Shown here: piece by piece, positions 54,981 to 64,000 of the stretch | Numbering within the stretch: position 1 is the stretch's first letter | Layout of the letters: each line of letters starts with the position of its first letter | Source: Pigmentiphaga sp. NML030171 | GTDB lineage: Bacteria; Pseudomonadota; Gammaproteobacteria; Burkholderiales; Burkholderiaceae_B | Direction: 5' to 3' | DNA length: 64,000 nucleotides | Assembly: GCF_002188635.1 (NCBI RefSeq) | Contig: NZ_NINX01000029.1 | Location: 1-64,000, forward strand | The notes under the pieces: generated by a model | Seen by the model: only the letters and a program-made list of their open reading frames with translations | What the model was told of the DNA's origin: nothing | Database searches by the model: none | Position numbers and translations under genes: made by a program

Positions 54981-55502
54981 TTATCCCAGGATCTCTTCGA
55001 CCGACTTGCCGCGCTTGGCGGCGACGTCGGCCGGAGTCGAGCTTGCGCTCAGACCGTTGAGCGTAGCGCGCACGAGGTTGTACGGGTTGGTCGAGCCGAG
55101 GCTCTTGGCCACCACGTTACGAACGCCGAGCACATCGAAAATCGCGCGCATCGGGCCGCCGGCGATCACGCCGGTACCTTCGACGGCGGGCGAGATCAGA
55201 ACGGTCGAGGCGCCGTGCTTGCCGACCACGTTGTGGTACAGGGTGCCGTTCTTCAGGGGCACCTTGACCATCTTGCGGCGGGCTTCTTCCATGGCTTTCT
55301 GGACGGCGACCGGGACTTCCCGGGCCTTGCCCTTGCCCATGCCGACGCGACCGTCGCCATCGCCGACCACCGTCAGCGCCGCGAAACCGAGGATACGACC
55401 GCCCTTCACGACTTTCGTGACGCGGTTGACGGCAATCATCTTCTCGCGAAGACCGTCGTCGCGTTCCTCAGCCGCTGCATTCTTACCTTGCATCTTGGCC
55501 AT
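54981..55502 (-). CDS. rpsE: 30S ribosomal protein S5
   Basis: The 173-residue product has the N-terminal double-stranded-RNA-binding domain ([20 protein letters not shown]) and the C-terminal [19 protein letters not shown]. It acts in decoding accuracy at the 30S neck. It is spaced 11 bases from rplR. Confidence 0.98.
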   Translation of the reverse strand: MAKMQGKNAAAEERDDGLREKMIAVNRVTKVVKGGRILGFAALTVVGDGDGRVGMGKGKAREVPVAVQKAMEEARRKMVKVPLKNGTLYHNVVGKHGASTVLISPAVEGTGVIAGGPMRAIFDVLGVRNVVAKSLGSTNPYNLVRATLNGLSASSTPADVAAKRGKSVEEILG

Positions 55503-55513
55503 GTAATCCTCGC

Positions 55514-55879
55514 TTAAAACTTCAGGCCGGCTTCACGCGCGGCATCAGCCAGGGCCTTGACGCGGCCGTGGTAGCGGAAACCGCTGCGATCGAACGCGAC
55601 GGATTCGATACCGGCAGCCTTGGCCTTCTCGGCCACGCGCTTGCCCACCAGGGTTGCTGCGGCCACGTTGCCGCCCTTGCCCGAATCGCCAGCCAGTTGC
55701 TGACGAACCTCGGGTTCGACGGTCGAGGCACTGACCAGCACCTTATCGCCTTCAGGCGAAATGATGTTTGCGTAGATGTGCAGGTTGGTGCGGAACACCG
55801 ACAGGCGATGCACGCGCAACTCGGCGATCTTCCGGCGGGTAGGTACCGCGCGACGCAAACGAGCTTGCTTCTTGTCCAT
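55514..55879 (-). CDS. rplR: 50S ribosomal protein L18
   Basis: The 121-residue 5S-rRNA-binding protein starts [20 protein letters not shown] and ends [20 protein letters not shown]. It follows rplF by 18 bases. Confidence 0.98.
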   Translation of the reverse strand: MDKKQARLRRAVPTRRKIAELRVHRLSVFRTNLHIYANIISPEGDKVLVSASTVEPEVRQQLAGDSGKGGNVAAATLVGKRVAEKAKAAGIESVAFDRSGFRYHGRVKALADAAREAGLKF

Positions 55880-55897
55880 GATTCGTCCTTGCCCGCC

Positions 55898-56431
55898 TTA
55901 TTTCTTCTTGGTCTCTTTGATGATGACCCGTTCGTCCGCATAGCGCACGCCCTTGCCCTTGTAGGGCTCGGGGGAGCGGTAGGCGCGGATTTCGGCGGCC
56001 ACCTGACCAACCTGCTGCTTGTTGGCGCCCTTGATGACCACTTCGGTCTGCGAGGGGCACTCGACCTTCACGCCGGCAGGCATCTGATGCACGACATCGT
56101 GCGAGAAACCGAGCTGCAGCTTGACGGAATCGCCTTGCGCCTGGGCACGGTAGCCCACGCCGACCAGGGTCAGCTTGCGCTCGAAGCCCTTGCTCACGCC
56201 GGTCACCATGTTGTTGACCAGGGCCCGGACGGTACCGGACATGGCCTTGGCTTCGCGGCTGTCGTTGGCGGCGGCGAAAGTCAGCTTGCCGGCGTCTTGC
56301 GCGATCGTGACCTGGCCGGTCAGGGCCTGGACCAGCGTGCCAAGGGGACCCTTGACGGTGATCTGGTCGGCAGCGATCGTGGCTTCGACGCCCTTGGGCA
56401 GCTCGACGGGATATTTAGCTATACGCGACAT
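55898..56431 (-). CDS. rplF: 50S ribosomal protein L6
   Basis: The 177-residue product has two related L6 domains, with [20 protein letters not shown] and [20 protein letters not shown] at the C-terminus. It lies near the factor-binding site. It is 9 bases from rpsH. Confidence 0.98.
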   Translation of the reverse strand: MSRIAKYPVELPKGVEATIAADQITVKGPLGTLVQALTGQVTIAQDAGKLTFAAANDSREAKAMSGTVRALVNNMVTGVSKGFERKLTLVGVGYRAQAQGDSVKLQLGFSHDVVHQMPAGVKVECPSQTEVVIKGANKQQVGQVAAEIRAYRSPEPYKGKGVRYADERVIIKETKKK

Positions 56432-56440
56432 GTCGGCTCC

Positions 56441-56836
56441 TTACGCCACGTAGCAGAGGACCTCGCCGCCCACGCCGTTGGCGCGCGCCTTGCGATCGGT
56501 CATCACGCCACGAGAGGTGGACACGATGGTCACGCCCAGGCCGTTCATGACCTGGGGAATGGAATGACGGCCCTTGTAGATGCGCAGGCCGGGCTTCGAG
56601 ACGCGTTCGATGCGCTCGATGACCGGACGGCCGGCGTAGTACTTCAGGGAAATTTCGAGTTCGGGTTTGCCATCGTTGGCCTTGACCTCGAAACCGTCGA
56701 TATAGCCCTCGTCCTTCAGCACGGTGGCAATCGCCACCTTCAGCTTCGAGGAGGGCATGGACACGGACGCCTTATCTACGCGCTGCGCATTGCGGATGCG
56801 CGTCAGCATATCGGCGATCGGATCGCTCATGCTCAT
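56441..56836 (-). CDS. rpsH: 30S ribosomal protein S8
   Basis: The 131-residue product starts [18 protein letters not shown] and ends in [20 protein letters not shown]. In E. coli S8 also represses the spc operon by binding its mRNA near rplE. A second Met two codons in (56830) could be the start. Confidence 0.98.
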   Translation of the reverse strand: MSMSDPIADMLTRIRNAQRVDKASVSMPSSKLKVAIATVLKDEGYIDGFEVKANDGKPELEISLKYYAGRPVIERIERVSKPGLRIYKGRHSIPQVMNGLGVTIVSTSRGVMTDRKARANGVGGEVLCYVA

Positions 56837-56847
56837 GAATGACTCTC

Positions 56848-57153
56848 CTACCAGCTGGCCTTGGTCATGCCCGGAACTTCGCCGCGCATAGCCATCTCGC
56901 GCAGTTTGTTACGGGCCAGACCGAACTTGCGAAACACGCCACGGGGGCGACCGGTCACCGCGCAACGGTTGCGCTGGCGGGTGGGGTTGGCGTTACGGGG
57001 CAGCTGCTGAATCTTCAGGCGAGCCTGGTAACGTTCTTCGTCCGACTTGGACGCATCGTCGACGATAGCCTGGAGCGCGGCGCGCTTGGCGGCATACTTG
57101 GCCGCCAGCTTGGCACGCTTGATATCGCGGTTGATGAGTGAAAGCTTAGCCAC
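56848..57153 (-). CDS. rpsN: 30S ribosomal protein S14 (long, zinc-free form)
   Basis: The 101-residue product has no zinc-knuckle cysteines ([20 protein letters not shown] has only one Cys), so it is the long S14 type. The start is GTG at 57153 with AAGGGG upstream. It lies between rplE and rpsH. Confidence 0.97.
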   Translation of the reverse strand: MAKLSLINRDIKRAKLAAKYAAKRAALQAIVDDASKSDEERYQARLKIQQLPRNANPTRQRNRCAVTGRPRGVFRKFGLARNKLREMAMRGEVPGMTKASW

Positions 57154-57164
57154 TATTTCACCCC

Positions 57165-57704
57165 TTAATTACGGAACGGGAAGCGGAAGGCCGACAGCAG
57201 CGCCTTGGCTTCTTCATCGGTCTTGGCCGTGGTCGTGATGCTGATGTTCAGCCCACGAAGCGTGTCGATCTTGTCGTACTCGATCTCGGGGAAGATGATC
57301 TGTTCTTTCACACCGATGTTGTAGTTGCCGCGACCGTCGAAAGCACGGCCGGACACGCCACGGAAATCGCGCACGCGCGGCAGCGCGACGCTGATCAGGC
57401 GATCGAGGAATTCGTACATGCGGGCGCCACGCAGGGTCACCATGCAGCCGATCGGGTAGTTCTCGCGGATCTTGAAACCGGCGATGGCCTTGCGCGACTT
57501 GGTCACGACGGGCTTCTGGCCGGCGATCTTGGTCAGGTCGCCGGTGGCGTGCTCGATGACTTTCTTGTCAGCGACCGCTTCCGAGACACCCATGTTCAGG
57601 GTGATCTTGGTGATGCGGGGCACTTCCATCACGGATTTGTACGAGAACTGCTTGGTCAGGTCGGCAACGACCTTCTCGCGGTAATAGTCTTGAAGACGGG
57701 CCAT
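57165..57704 (-). CDS. rplE: 50S ribosomal protein L5
   Basis: The 179-residue 5S-rRNA-binding protein has [20 protein letters not shown] and the C-terminal [20 protein letters not shown]. The E. coli S8 target lies at the start of this gene in the mRNA; I did not test whether it is kept. Confidence 0.98.
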   Translation of the reverse strand: MARLQDYYREKVVADLTKQFSYKSVMEVPRITKITLNMGVSEAVADKKVIEHATGDLTKIAGQKPVVTKSRKAIAGFKIRENYPIGCMVTLRGARMYEFLDRLISVALPRVRDFRGVSGRAFDGRGNYNIGVKEQIIFPEIEYDKIDTLRGLNISITTTAKTDEEAKALLSAFRFPFRN

Positions 57705-57719
57705 TGTGTTTGCTCCCGC

Positions 57720-58037
57720 TTACGCTTTCGTCGCAATGGCTTCGCCATTGGAACGGAAGACGCGCACATTCTTGCCGTCGACTTTCTTCACGCCCACGCG
57801 ATCGGCCTTGCCGGTGGCGGGGTTGAAAATCGCCACGTTGGAGACGTGGATGGGCATGGTCTTGTCGATGATGCCGCCGGGCTGGTTGGCCATCGGATTC
57901 GGCTTCACATTCTTCTTGACGACGTTGATGCCCTCGACCACGACGCGGTCTTCGGCAACGCTCAGCACGACGCCGCGCTTGGCCTTGTCCTTGCCGGTCA
58001 GGACGATGACTTCGTCACCTTTGCGAATCTTGTTCAT
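57720..58037 (-). CDS. rplX: 50S ribosomal protein L24
   Basis: The 105-residue KOW-domain protein has [20 protein letters not shown] and [20 protein letters not shown]. It starts early 50S assembly. It is 10 bases from rplN. Confidence 0.98.
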   Translation of the reverse strand: MNKIRKGDEVIVLTGKDKAKRGVVLSVAEDRVVVEGINVVKKNVKPNPMANQPGGIIDKTMPIHVSNVAIFNPATGKADRVGVKKVDGKNVRVFRSNGEAIATKA

Positions 58038-58047
58038 CGCGGTCCCT

Positions 58048-58416
58048 TTACAGCACTTCGGGCGCCAGCGACACGATCTTCATGAAACGCTCGGTACGCA
58101 GTTCACGCGTAACGGGTCCGAAGATGCGAGTGCCGATGGGCTCGAGCTTGGCGTTGAGCAACACGGCGGCATTGCCACCGAAACGGATCAGCGAACCGTC
58201 CTTGCGACGGACGCCCTTGGCGGTACGAACCACCACGGCGTTGTAGATTTCGCCCTTTTTCACGCGACCGCGGGGGGCCGCATCCTTGACGCTCACTTTG
58301 ATGACGTCGCCGATGCCGGCATAGCGGCGCTTGGAGCCGCCGAGCACCTTGATGCACATAACCGAGCGCGCACCGGTGTTGTCGGCCACGTCCAACGTGG
58401 TCTGCATTTGAATCAT
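58048..58416 (-). CDS. rplN: 50S ribosomal protein L14
   Basis: The 122-residue product starts [20 protein letters not shown] and contains [20 protein letters not shown]. It is the first gene of the spc operon. In E. coli rpsQ of the S10 operon lies directly upstream; here an unrelated LysR gene is upstream instead. Confidence 0.98.
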   Translation of the reverse strand: MIQMQTTLDVADNTGARSVMCIKVLGGSKRRYAGIGDVIKVSVKDAAPRGRVKKGEIYNAVVVRTAKGVRRKDGSLIRFGGNAAVLLNAKLEPIGTRIFGPVTRELRTERFMKIVSLAPEVL

Positions 58417-58667
58417 GGTTTACCCTGTTCCAACTTAACCCGAAATGCCCGGCACCACCTTTTCAGTGAACGCCAAGCCTTCCGATCAGTTTTGGTCCCG
58501 TCAGGCGGCAATGCGACTTGCGCACCCTGGGTTGAAATTCTGAAGCGGACACCGCAAGAACGCGGTGCCAGGCCAGTTACTACCCACCCCGGACTCCCCC
58601 TTCCCACCACGCGCGATAGCCGCGAACTACACTGGCAAAAAGGCAAGAACCCATAGGTAAGCCTGCC
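58417..58667 (-). promoter_or_regulatory. Long leader of the spc ribosomal operon
   Basis: If the promoter at 58668-58696 is right, the transcript has about 245 untranslated bases before rplN. A hairpin CACCGC-aagaac-GCGGTG lies at 58550-58567. No gene is evident: an open frame through the region would start upstream of the promoter and has no coding bias. Leaders of this size in ribosomal operons often carry an autogenous control site, which is inference here. Confidence 0.4.
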
Positions 58668-58696
58668 ATCATACCCGGCAAACTGCCACATAGCAA
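58668..58696 (-). promoter_or_regulatory. Strong sigma-70 promoter of the spc operon
   Basis: On the minus strand TTGCTA (58696-58691) is followed after exactly 17 bases by TATGAT (58673-58668). This is the best promoter match I found in the window. It lies about 250 bases upstream of rplN and just past the end of the LysR gene, so the ribosomal genes have their own promoter. Confidence 0.7.
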
Positions 58697-58731
58697 GCCT
58701 TTTGTCGGGATATCCCCCACAGCCGGCGCCC

Positions 58732-59715
58732 TCATCCGCCGGCCGGCCCGGGCGTGTGCTCGGCGTATCGCAGGTCGACGTTGGCCTGGAGGAAATCCAG
58801 CACCGCCCGGGTGCGGGGCGGCAGCCGGCCGGGCTTGCCCACGTAGACCGCGTGGATGGGCTCGAGGTCGCCGGTATTGTAGGGCTCCAGCACCGGCACC
58901 AGGCGGCCTGCCAGCAGGTCGTCCCAGGCGTGATACACCGACAGCCGGGCCAGTCCAGCGCCGTTCAGGGCAAGGCGGCGCATCACCTCGCCGTCGTTCA
59001 CCCGGACGATCTCGCCGATGTCGACCTCGATCCGGCGCCCCGCCACCTCGAAAGGCCAGCGCGGGACTTCGCGCCGGTAGTTCCAGCCCAGGCGCAGGTG
59101 GGCGCCCAGGTCGCCGGGATGGACGGGCGTGCCGTGGACGGCGAGGTATTCAGGGCTGCCGACGACGACCTGGCGCGTGCGGCCCAGGAGCCGAGCCACC
59201 ACATCCGAGGCGGGCAGCCGCCCCCAGCGGATCGCGATATCGACCCCCGCTTCCAACAGGTCCACGACCTGGTCGGTGAAGCTGAGGTCCAGCCGCAAGC
59301 CGGGGTGCGCCGCCAGCAGCCGCGGGATGAGCGGCCCCAGCAGGGTCTGTCCGGTCGACGTGCTGGCAGTGATGCGAACCAGTCCGCGGGGCTCGGCCTG
59401 CCCTGCGACCGAGGTCTCCAGTTCGTCCAGGTCGGCCAGCACGCGCTTGCCCTGCTCATAGTATTGGGCGCCTTCCGCGGTCAGCAGCACCCGGCGGGTG
59501 CTGCGCTGCAACAACTGCACGCCCAGCCGCGCCTCCAGGCGCGACATGACCTTGCTCACGGCCGAGGGCGACACGCCCAGCCGACGGGCCGCGGCCGACA
59601 GGCTGCCCCGCTCGGCCACCAGCACGAAGGTCTCCAGCTCGCCCGACCGGTTGGCATCGGCGGGCGCAGGAGCCCGTGCGGCACGGGTCGGGGCGGTCTT
59701 GGCGGAGATCGGCAC
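58732..59715 (-). CDS. LysR-family transcriptional regulator
   Basis: The 327-residue LysR protein has its HTH at about residues 25-82 (LETFVLVAERGSLSAAARRL; AVSKVMSRLEARLGVQLLQR) and an effector domain to 300. It belongs to the large subgroup often found divergent from efflux or oxidoreductase genes. The start is GTG at 59715, supported by AAGGAA five bases before it. It is divergent from the MFS gene at 59825. Confidence 0.92.
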   Translation of the reverse strand: MPISAKTAPTRAARAPAPADANRSGELETFVLVAERGSLSAAARRLGVSPSAVSKVMSRLEARLGVQLLQRSTRRVLLTAEGAQYYEQGKRVLADLDELETSVAGQAEPRGLVRITASTSTGQTLLGPLIPRLLAAHPGLRLDLSFTDQVVDLLEAGVDIAIRWGRLPASDVVARLLGRTRQVVVGSPEYLAVHGTPVHPGDLGAHLRLGWNYRREVPRWPFEVAGRRIEVDIGEIVRVNDGEVMRRLALNGAGLARLSVYHAWDDLLAGRLVPVLEPYNTGDLEPIHAVYVGKPGRLPPRTRAVLDFLQANVDLRYAEHTPGPAGG

Positions 59716-59726
59716 GGTTTTTCCTT

Positions 59727-59757
59727 GATGGAACAGATGTCATTCCATTATTCCATC
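59727..59757. promoter_or_regulatory. Candidate LysR operator GATGGAA-N17-TTCCATC
   Basis: A perfect 7-base dyad (59727-59733 and 59751-59757) lies in the gap between the divergent LysR and MFS genes. A further TTCCA at 59743-59747 allows an alternative pairing with the same left arm, as in LysR recognition and activation half-sites. Confidence 0.5.
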
Positions 59758-59824
59758 TACACAAAGGTCGCGCCCGCCTCCACAGTGTCGCTATCGACTG
59801 CAATCCACTCACAGGACCCCGACC

Positions 59825-61006
59825 ATGCCACTCTCTCTCCTGGCGCTGGCCGCCGGTGCCTTCGGCATCGGCACCACGGAATTCATCATCATGGGCTTGC
59901 TGACGCAGGTCAGCACGGACCTGGGCATCTCCCTGCCCACGGCGGGCACGCTGATCTCGGGCTACGCGATCGGCGTCGCGGTGGGCGCGCCCGTGCTGAC
60001 GCTGCTGACCCGGACCTGGCCGCGCAAGCGCCTGCTGCTGTCCCTGATGCTCATCTTCATCGCCGGCAACGTCGCAGCCGCGGCGGCGCCCGGCTACGGG
60101 TGGCTGATGGCCGCCCGCATGCTGACCTCGCTCACGCACGGCACCTTCTTCGGCGTGGGCGCCGTGGTCGCGACGGGCCTGGTCCCGCCCCACAAGCGCG
60201 CCTCGGCGATCGCGCTGATGTTCTCGGGGCTGACGCTGGCCACGCTGCTGGGCGTGCCCGCCGGCGCCTGGATCGGCCAGCATTTCGGCTGGCGTTCGGC
60301 CTTCGCCGCGGTGGCCATGGTGGGCGTGGCCGCCTACGTCATCCTTGCCTGGTTCGTGCCGCGCGACCAGGGCCGCCCGCAACTCGCGCCGCTGGGCCAG
60401 GAGCTGGCCGTGCTCGGCCGCATCCAGGTCTGGGCCGGTCTGGGCATCACCGTATTCGGGTTCGCCGGGGTGTTCGCGCTCTATACCTACATCGAGCCGC
60501 TGCTCAAACAGGTCACCGCGATGAGCGACAACCTGGTCGCGGTCACCCTGCTGCTGTTCGGCGCCGGCCTGGCGGCCGGCAACCTGCTGGGCGGGCGCAT
60601 GGCCGACCGCGGCGTCATGCAGGCGCTGCTGCTGACCACCGCGGCACTGATGGCGGCCCTGGCACTGGGCCCCTGGGCCTTCGGCCAGCCGTTGGTGGCC
60701 ATGGCGTACACCATCGTTCTCGGCACGGTGGCGTTCGCCACCGTCGCTCCCATGCAGATGCGCGTGCTGCAACAGGCCGGCCCCGCCGGCGCCACGCTGG
60801 TCTCCAGCCTGAACATCGCCGCCTTCAACCTGGGTAATGCCCTGGGGGCGTGGGTGGGCGGCCTGGCCCTGTCGGGCCTGGGCCTGGTGTCGGTGGGTTG
60901 GGCCGGCGCCGCCCTCACGGGCGTGGGCCTGCTGCTGGCGCTGTGGAGCGCAAGGATGTCGCCGGCCTCGGCGCCCGCCATCGGCCAGCCCCGGCAGTGC
61001 GCGTGA
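59825..61006 (+). CDS. MFS efflux transporter (DHA1, AraJ/YdhP-like)
   Basis: The 393-residue protein has about 12 helices. The start MPLSLLALAAGAFGIGTTEF and the first-loop segment are typical of the AraJ/YdhP/chloramphenicol-exporter group. It is divergent from and likely regulated by the LysR gene. Expression of such carriers can give resistance to drugs or solvents, but the substrate here is not known. Confidence 0.9.
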   Translation: MPLSLLALAAGAFGIGTTEFIIMGLLTQVSTDLGISLPTAGTLISGYAIGVAVGAPVLTLLTRTWPRKRLLLSLMLIFIAGNVAAAAAPGYGWLMAARMLTSLTHGTFFGVGAVVATGLVPPHKRASAIALMFSGLTLATLLGVPAGAWIGQHFGWRSAFAAVAMVGVAAYVILAWFVPRDQGRPQLAPLGQELAVLGRIQVWAGLGITVFGFAGVFALYTYIEPLLKQVTAMSDNLVAVTLLLFGAGLAAGNLLGGRMADRGVMQALLLTTAALMAALALGPWAFGQPLVAMAYTIVLGTVAFATVAPMQMRVLQQAGPAGATLVSSLNIAAFNLGNALGAWVGGLALSGLGLVSVGWAGAALTGVGLLLALWSARMSPASAPAIGQPRQCA

Positions 61007-61016
61007 CCGATGCCCG

Positions 61017-61967
61017 TCAGGGGCGCCGCGCCAGCACCGTCAGGACGGGCCGCTCGCCGTCCGCCTTGCCGGTGATGGGCGGCCGGGGCAGCCGGGCCTC
61101 GCCGGGCTCGATCACGAAGTGGTGGTCCATCGAGTACCACTTGCCCCGCAGATCGGGGTCGGGCGCGGGCTCGGTCGCGCTGTCGTGCAGCACGTACTGC
61201 CCCACCAGCGCCTGCGTGACGCCGAACTGCACGTCGGTCTCCAGGTTGGGATCGTCGCTGGAATAGACCTGCGAGAACTGGGTCTTGAAGCCCGGCTTGT
61301 AAATCATGAAATGGATGTGGGCCGGGCGCATGTTGTGCCGGCCCTGGGCCTGGATCAGTTCGCCCACGGGGCCGGTCACCGGGATCGGATAGCCGGCCGG
61401 CTTGATGCTGCGGAACGCGACGCGGCCATCGCCGTCGGTAACGAACTTGCCACGCAGGTTCATGTCGCCCTGCGCCGGATCCTGGTTCTCGTAGAAGCCC
61501 TCGGTCGAACTGTGCCAGACGTCGACTTCCGCGCCCTCGACCGGCCGCCCCTCGCGGTCGCGCACCCAGGCCTGGACGAACACCGGGTCGCCCGGCGTGG
61601 GAGAACGCACGATGGACCCGCCGTTGGGCGTCTCGGGCGAGCCCATCCGCCAGAACGGTCCCATCAGGTTGGCGGTGGTCTCGGTCTGGCCGTTGTCGCC
61701 GTTGTTGAGCAGGCAGACCAGCGCGGACAGGCCCAGCGAGCCGGCGGCCAGCACCACCTCGTTGTGCGAGGCGGTGGTCGCCTGGCCTAGCCGCGCGATC
61801 GCGCCGCACAACTGGTGGAACTCCGCCTCGGTCAGCCGCGCCTCGCGCGCGAAGGCATGCAGGTGGCGGATGCCCGCCGACAGGATTTCGCGAAAGCGCG
61901 CATCGGGCGCGCGGGCGGCCTCGGCCAGCACCGCGCGGGTAACGTCTTCCTGGTTCTTGATGATCAT
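61017..61967 (-). CDS. Intradiol ring-cleavage dioxygenase (catechol/hydroxyquinol 1,2-dioxygenase family)
   Basis: The 316-residue product has an N-terminal helical dimerisation domain (1-100) and the beta-sandwich catalytic domain. The non-haem iron(III) ligands can be read as Tyr in EGFYENQ, Tyr in KPAGYPIP, and two His in RPAHIHFMIYKPG. It opens catechol or hydroxyquinol between the hydroxyls. It stands alone, not next to other beta-ketoadipate genes, and its 3' end is 10 bases from the convergent MFS gene. Confidence 0.92.
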   Translation of the reverse strand: MIIKNQEDVTRAVLAEAARAPDARFREILSAGIRHLHAFAREARLTEAEFHQLCGAIARLGQATTASHNEVVLAAGSLGLSALVCLLNNGDNGQTETTANLMGPFWRMGSPETPNGGSIVRSPTPGDPVFVQAWVRDREGRPVEGAEVDVWHSSTEGFYENQDPAQGDMNLRGKFVTDGDGRVAFRSIKPAGYPIPVTGPVGELIQAQGRHNMRPAHIHFMIYKPGFKTQFSQVYSSDDPNLETDVQFGVTQALVGQYVLHDSATEPAPDPDLRGKWYSMDHHFVIEPGEARLPRPPITGKADGERPVLTVLARRP

Positions 61968-62007
61968 GGTGGGTCCGTCTGGAAACTCGGCTTGCGGACC
62001 CTCCAGA

Positions 62008-63588
62008 TTACCGCGCTGGCAGCTGGTAGCTCCAGGTCTCGGTCAACGCGCGCTTGCCCTCGACCAGCGCGGCCCGCATCTCGACCGGCCGTTTCGGGTC
62101 CTTGACCTTGACTCGCAGCGTCAGGCGCCAGCCCTGGATGGCGGGATTGCGCTGCAGGACATTCTCGATCAGCTCGGCGTTGTCGCCCACGCTGACCTCG
62201 GCGCCCACCGTGGCATCGGGCGAGAGCCGCGCCAGGACCGGTCCTTCGAAATCCACGATCAGGGCCGTGCTGCCGTCCAGGTGGCGGATCAGGTTGGCCT
62301 GGCGGATCTCGCCGTCGGTCCGCAGCGTCTGCTTGACCCAACCCACGTCCTTCTCGATCAGCGCGGGTTCGTTCATCGTCCAGTGGATGCGGTAGTCGTG
62401 GCGCATGGGCTGGCCCTTGGGCGGCACCACGTCCGGCGTCCAGAACGCGACGATGTTGTCATTGGTCTCGTCCGCCGTCGGGATCTCGACCAGCTCCACC
62501 TTGCCCGGCCCCCAGTTGCCCTTGGGCTCGATCCACGCGCTGGGGCGCAGGTCGTAGCGGTCGGCCAGGTCCTCGTAGCGGGAGAACTCGTGCCCCCGCT
62601 GCAGCAGGCCGAACCCCTTGGGATCGGTCACCTGGAATGAGCTGACCGACAGCGTGGGCGGGTTGTTCAGGGGCCGCCACAGCCATTCCCCGCTGCCGGT
62701 GTGGATGGCCAGGCCGTTGGAATCATGCAGCGCCGGACGGAAGTTGTTGCCCCGCACGCCCTGGTTCGGCCCGTACAGGAACATGCTCGTCAGCGGCGCA
62801 ACGCCCAGCTTGTTGATCTGGCCGCGCAGGAACACGCGCGACTCGACGTCCAGCACGGCGTCCTCGCCCGGCCGCAGCACGAAGCGGTAGGCGCCGGTGG
62901 CGCGCGGCGAATCCATCAAGGCGTAGATCACCAGGAAGCGGTCCTGGGGCTTGGGCCGTTCGATCCAGAACTCGCGAAAGCGCGGGAACTCCTCGGCCAT
63001 GCCGTCCTTCCACGCGGTGTCCAGGGCCAGGCCCCGCGCCGACAGGCCGTAAACCTGGCCCTTGCCGATCACGCGGAAATAGCTCGCGCCCAGCATGCTC
63101 ATGATTTCGTCGTGCACGCCATCGCGATTGATGGGATAGAGCACGCGAAAGCCCGCGTAGCCCAGGTTGCGCGTCGTGTTCGCATCGAAGGACATGCCGC
63201 CGAAGTCGAACTTGGCGGGGTCGTACTTGATCTCGTGGACCTGGCCGTCGACCACCTCGTTGATGCCGACCGGCGTGGAGAAATGCATGCCCTGGTGGTA
63301 GAACGCCAACCTGAACGGCGTATCGCGGTCGTGCCACTCGAACTGGTCGCGGCGTGGCTGGATGCGCAGGTAATCGGCGAACTGCATCTTGCTGAAGGCC
63401 GGCGGCAGGTTGCTGACCGGGGCCTGGTAGGCCCGGTCGGCAAGCGTCCTGGCCCGCGCCGTCACGTCGTCGAGCGTAAAGGCGCTTGCCGTGGCCGCGC
63501 CCAGCAAGGACAACAAGACCGTGGCGATCCCGAGCGACACAGGCGCGAACCTGTTGCGCGCGAAGCTGGCTACGTCTGCAAAACCCAC
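62008..63588 (-). CDS. opgG: Osmoregulated periplasmic glucan biosynthesis protein G
   Basis: The 526-residue exported protein is of the OpgG/MdoG family: signal peptide (about 1-36, ending ATASAF), [23 protein letters not shown]-like [20 protein letters not shown], and a C-terminal Ig-like domain. It works on beta-1,2-glucans in the periplasm. The start is GTG at 63588 with AGGGAG placed seven bases before it. In most proteobacteria opgH follows opgG; here the next gene on the strand is a dioxygenase. Confidence 0.95.
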   Translation of the reverse strand: MGFADVASFARNRFAPVSLGIATVLLSLLGAATASAFTLDDVTARARTLADRAYQAPVSNLPPAFSKMQFADYLRIQPRRDQFEWHDRDTPFRLAFYHQGMHFSTPVGINEVVDGQVHEIKYDPAKFDFGGMSFDANTTRNLGYAGFRVLYPINRDGVHDEIMSMLGASYFRVIGKGQVYGLSARGLALDTAWKDGMAEEFPRFREFWIERPKPQDRFLVIYALMDSPRATGAYRFVLRPGEDAVLDVESRVFLRGQINKLGVAPLTSMFLYGPNQGVRGNNFRPALHDSNGLAIHTGSGEWLWRPLNNPPTLSVSSFQVTDPKGFGLLQRGHEFSRYEDLADRYDLRPSAWIEPKGNWGPGKVELVEIPTADETNDNIVAFWTPDVVPPKGQPMRHDYRIHWTMNEPALIEKDVGWVKQTLRTDGEIRQANLIRHLDGSTALIVDFEGPVLARLSPDATVGAEVSVGDNAELIENVLQRNPAIQGWRLTLRVKVKDPKRPVEMRAALVEGKRALTETWSYQLPAR

Positions 63589-63878
63589 TAGTTTCTCCCT
63601 GGAACGATGTGGACGGTGGAACCCCGAGTCGGGTTACGACCGCCGCAAGGCACGATGATTCCTCGATCCGGGGGTCCCGGACCGTCGCGGTTGTAACAAG
63701 CCGTCTGGCGCACCAACGCCCGCGCGCCCTGCCGCCACGCGGCCCGGGCGAAACGGAAAGTATCACAGCCGAACGCCGCGCCAGGGCGCACGAGGGCAGA
63801 ATCGCGCCGTGCACCCGTACAATCGGGCGACCTTCCGCGGCGCCGCGTCCCGCGTCGCCGCTCCCCAGGCCCGCCCCC
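63589..63878. other. Upstream region of opgG, no clear gene
   Basis: The 290 bases hold no frame with a start, ribosome site and coding bias. A TTGGTG-N15-TACAAC pair on the minus strand (63716-63690) is a possible weak opgG promoter, and TACAAT at 63818-63823 could be a -10 box for a plus-strand gene at the window edge. Confidence 0.3.
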
Positions 63879-64000
63879 ATGGAGGACGACCACTTGGCGC
63901 CAAGTTCATCCCATCGATTCCGCCTTCTCCCCCATCCTCCCCTGGCCCGCCCTTCGCGCGGGACGGCCGGCGCCGCTGGCCGGTCGGTGGCGAAGCGGCT
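63879..64000 (+). CDS. Possible start of a protein running off the window
   Basis: An ATG at 63879 opens a frame that continues to the window end (40 codons, about three quarters with G or C in the third position). It has no ribosome site and no recognised domain; the visible part is Pro/Arg/Ser-rich. I report it only as a partial candidate. Confidence 0.3.
   Translation, partial: MEDDHLAPSSSHRFRLLPHPPLARPSRGTAGAAGRSVAKR

Noticed and set aside
58413-58691. A 92-codon open frame on the minus strand just upstream of rplN
   Set aside because: Its start lies within the predicted promoter, it has no coding bias or ribosome site, and it overlaps rplN only by its stop.

Overview
The window looks like chromosomal DNA of a high-GC betaproteobacterium of the family Alcaligenaceae (Bordetella/Achromobacter type). 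The reasons are the three Bug-type orphan solute receptors, the system II cytochrome c maturation genes (ccsA/resB plus dsbD), the order secY-infA-rpmJ-rpsM in the ribosomal operon, the fused formate dehydrogenase subunit and the many LysR regulators. This placement is an inference from gene content. I saw no tRNA or rRNA gene, CRISPR array, insertion sequence or phage gene.

Layout. 1-5923: tail of an unknown gene, a ModE-like regulator (-), and a molybdenum NAD-dependent formate dehydrogenase in two genes (+), with the NuoE-like and NuoF-like parts fused. 5928-15904: a minus-strand catabolic operon with the four enzyme types of the mandelate pathway (enolase-superfamily enzyme, FMN 2-hydroxyacid dehydrogenase, ThDP decarboxylase, aldehyde dehydrogenase) and two Bug receptors, followed by a divergent LysR gene and an MFS carrier. 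15908-22418: a small membrane protein, MsrPQ, the cytochrome c synthetase pair and a dihaem cytochrome c4. 22741-27382 (+): gamma-carbonic-anhydrase-like protein, EngB, HemB, CorA-like transporter, LuxR-type regulator. 27386-31579 (-): ABC exporter, CutA, DsbD. 31717-39070: a second LuxR-type regulator and a minus-strand operon of a TRAP transporter, an aldehyde dehydrogenase and a GMC alcohol dehydrogenase, controlled by a divergent LysR gene. 40127-40297: a gene remnant. 40294-48037: LysR gene divergent from a translationally coupled aromatic meta-cleavage operon. 48069-48956: exported dienelactone-hydrolase-like protein. 49084-58416 (-): the spc and alpha ribosomal operons, rplN to rplQ. 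58732-63588: LysR/MFS pair, an intradiol dioxygenase and opgG.

How the parts fit. Several independent oxidation modules (2-hydroxy acids, alcohols, aromatic rings, formate) each carry their own regulator and uptake protein, which suits a metabolically versatile free-living or opportunistic organism. The haem and cytochrome block (hemB, ccsA, resB, cytochrome c4, dsbD) forms a second theme.

The most unusual feature is a family of seven intergenic elements, mostly about 80 bases (17979, 30498, 34569, 36164, 49595, 50731, 51707). Each lies between two co-directional genes, and five directly abut the stop codon of the upstream gene. They fold into up to three consecutive hairpins whose arms differ between copies but stay paired. 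Three copies separate every gene pair from rpsK to rplQ in the alpha operon.
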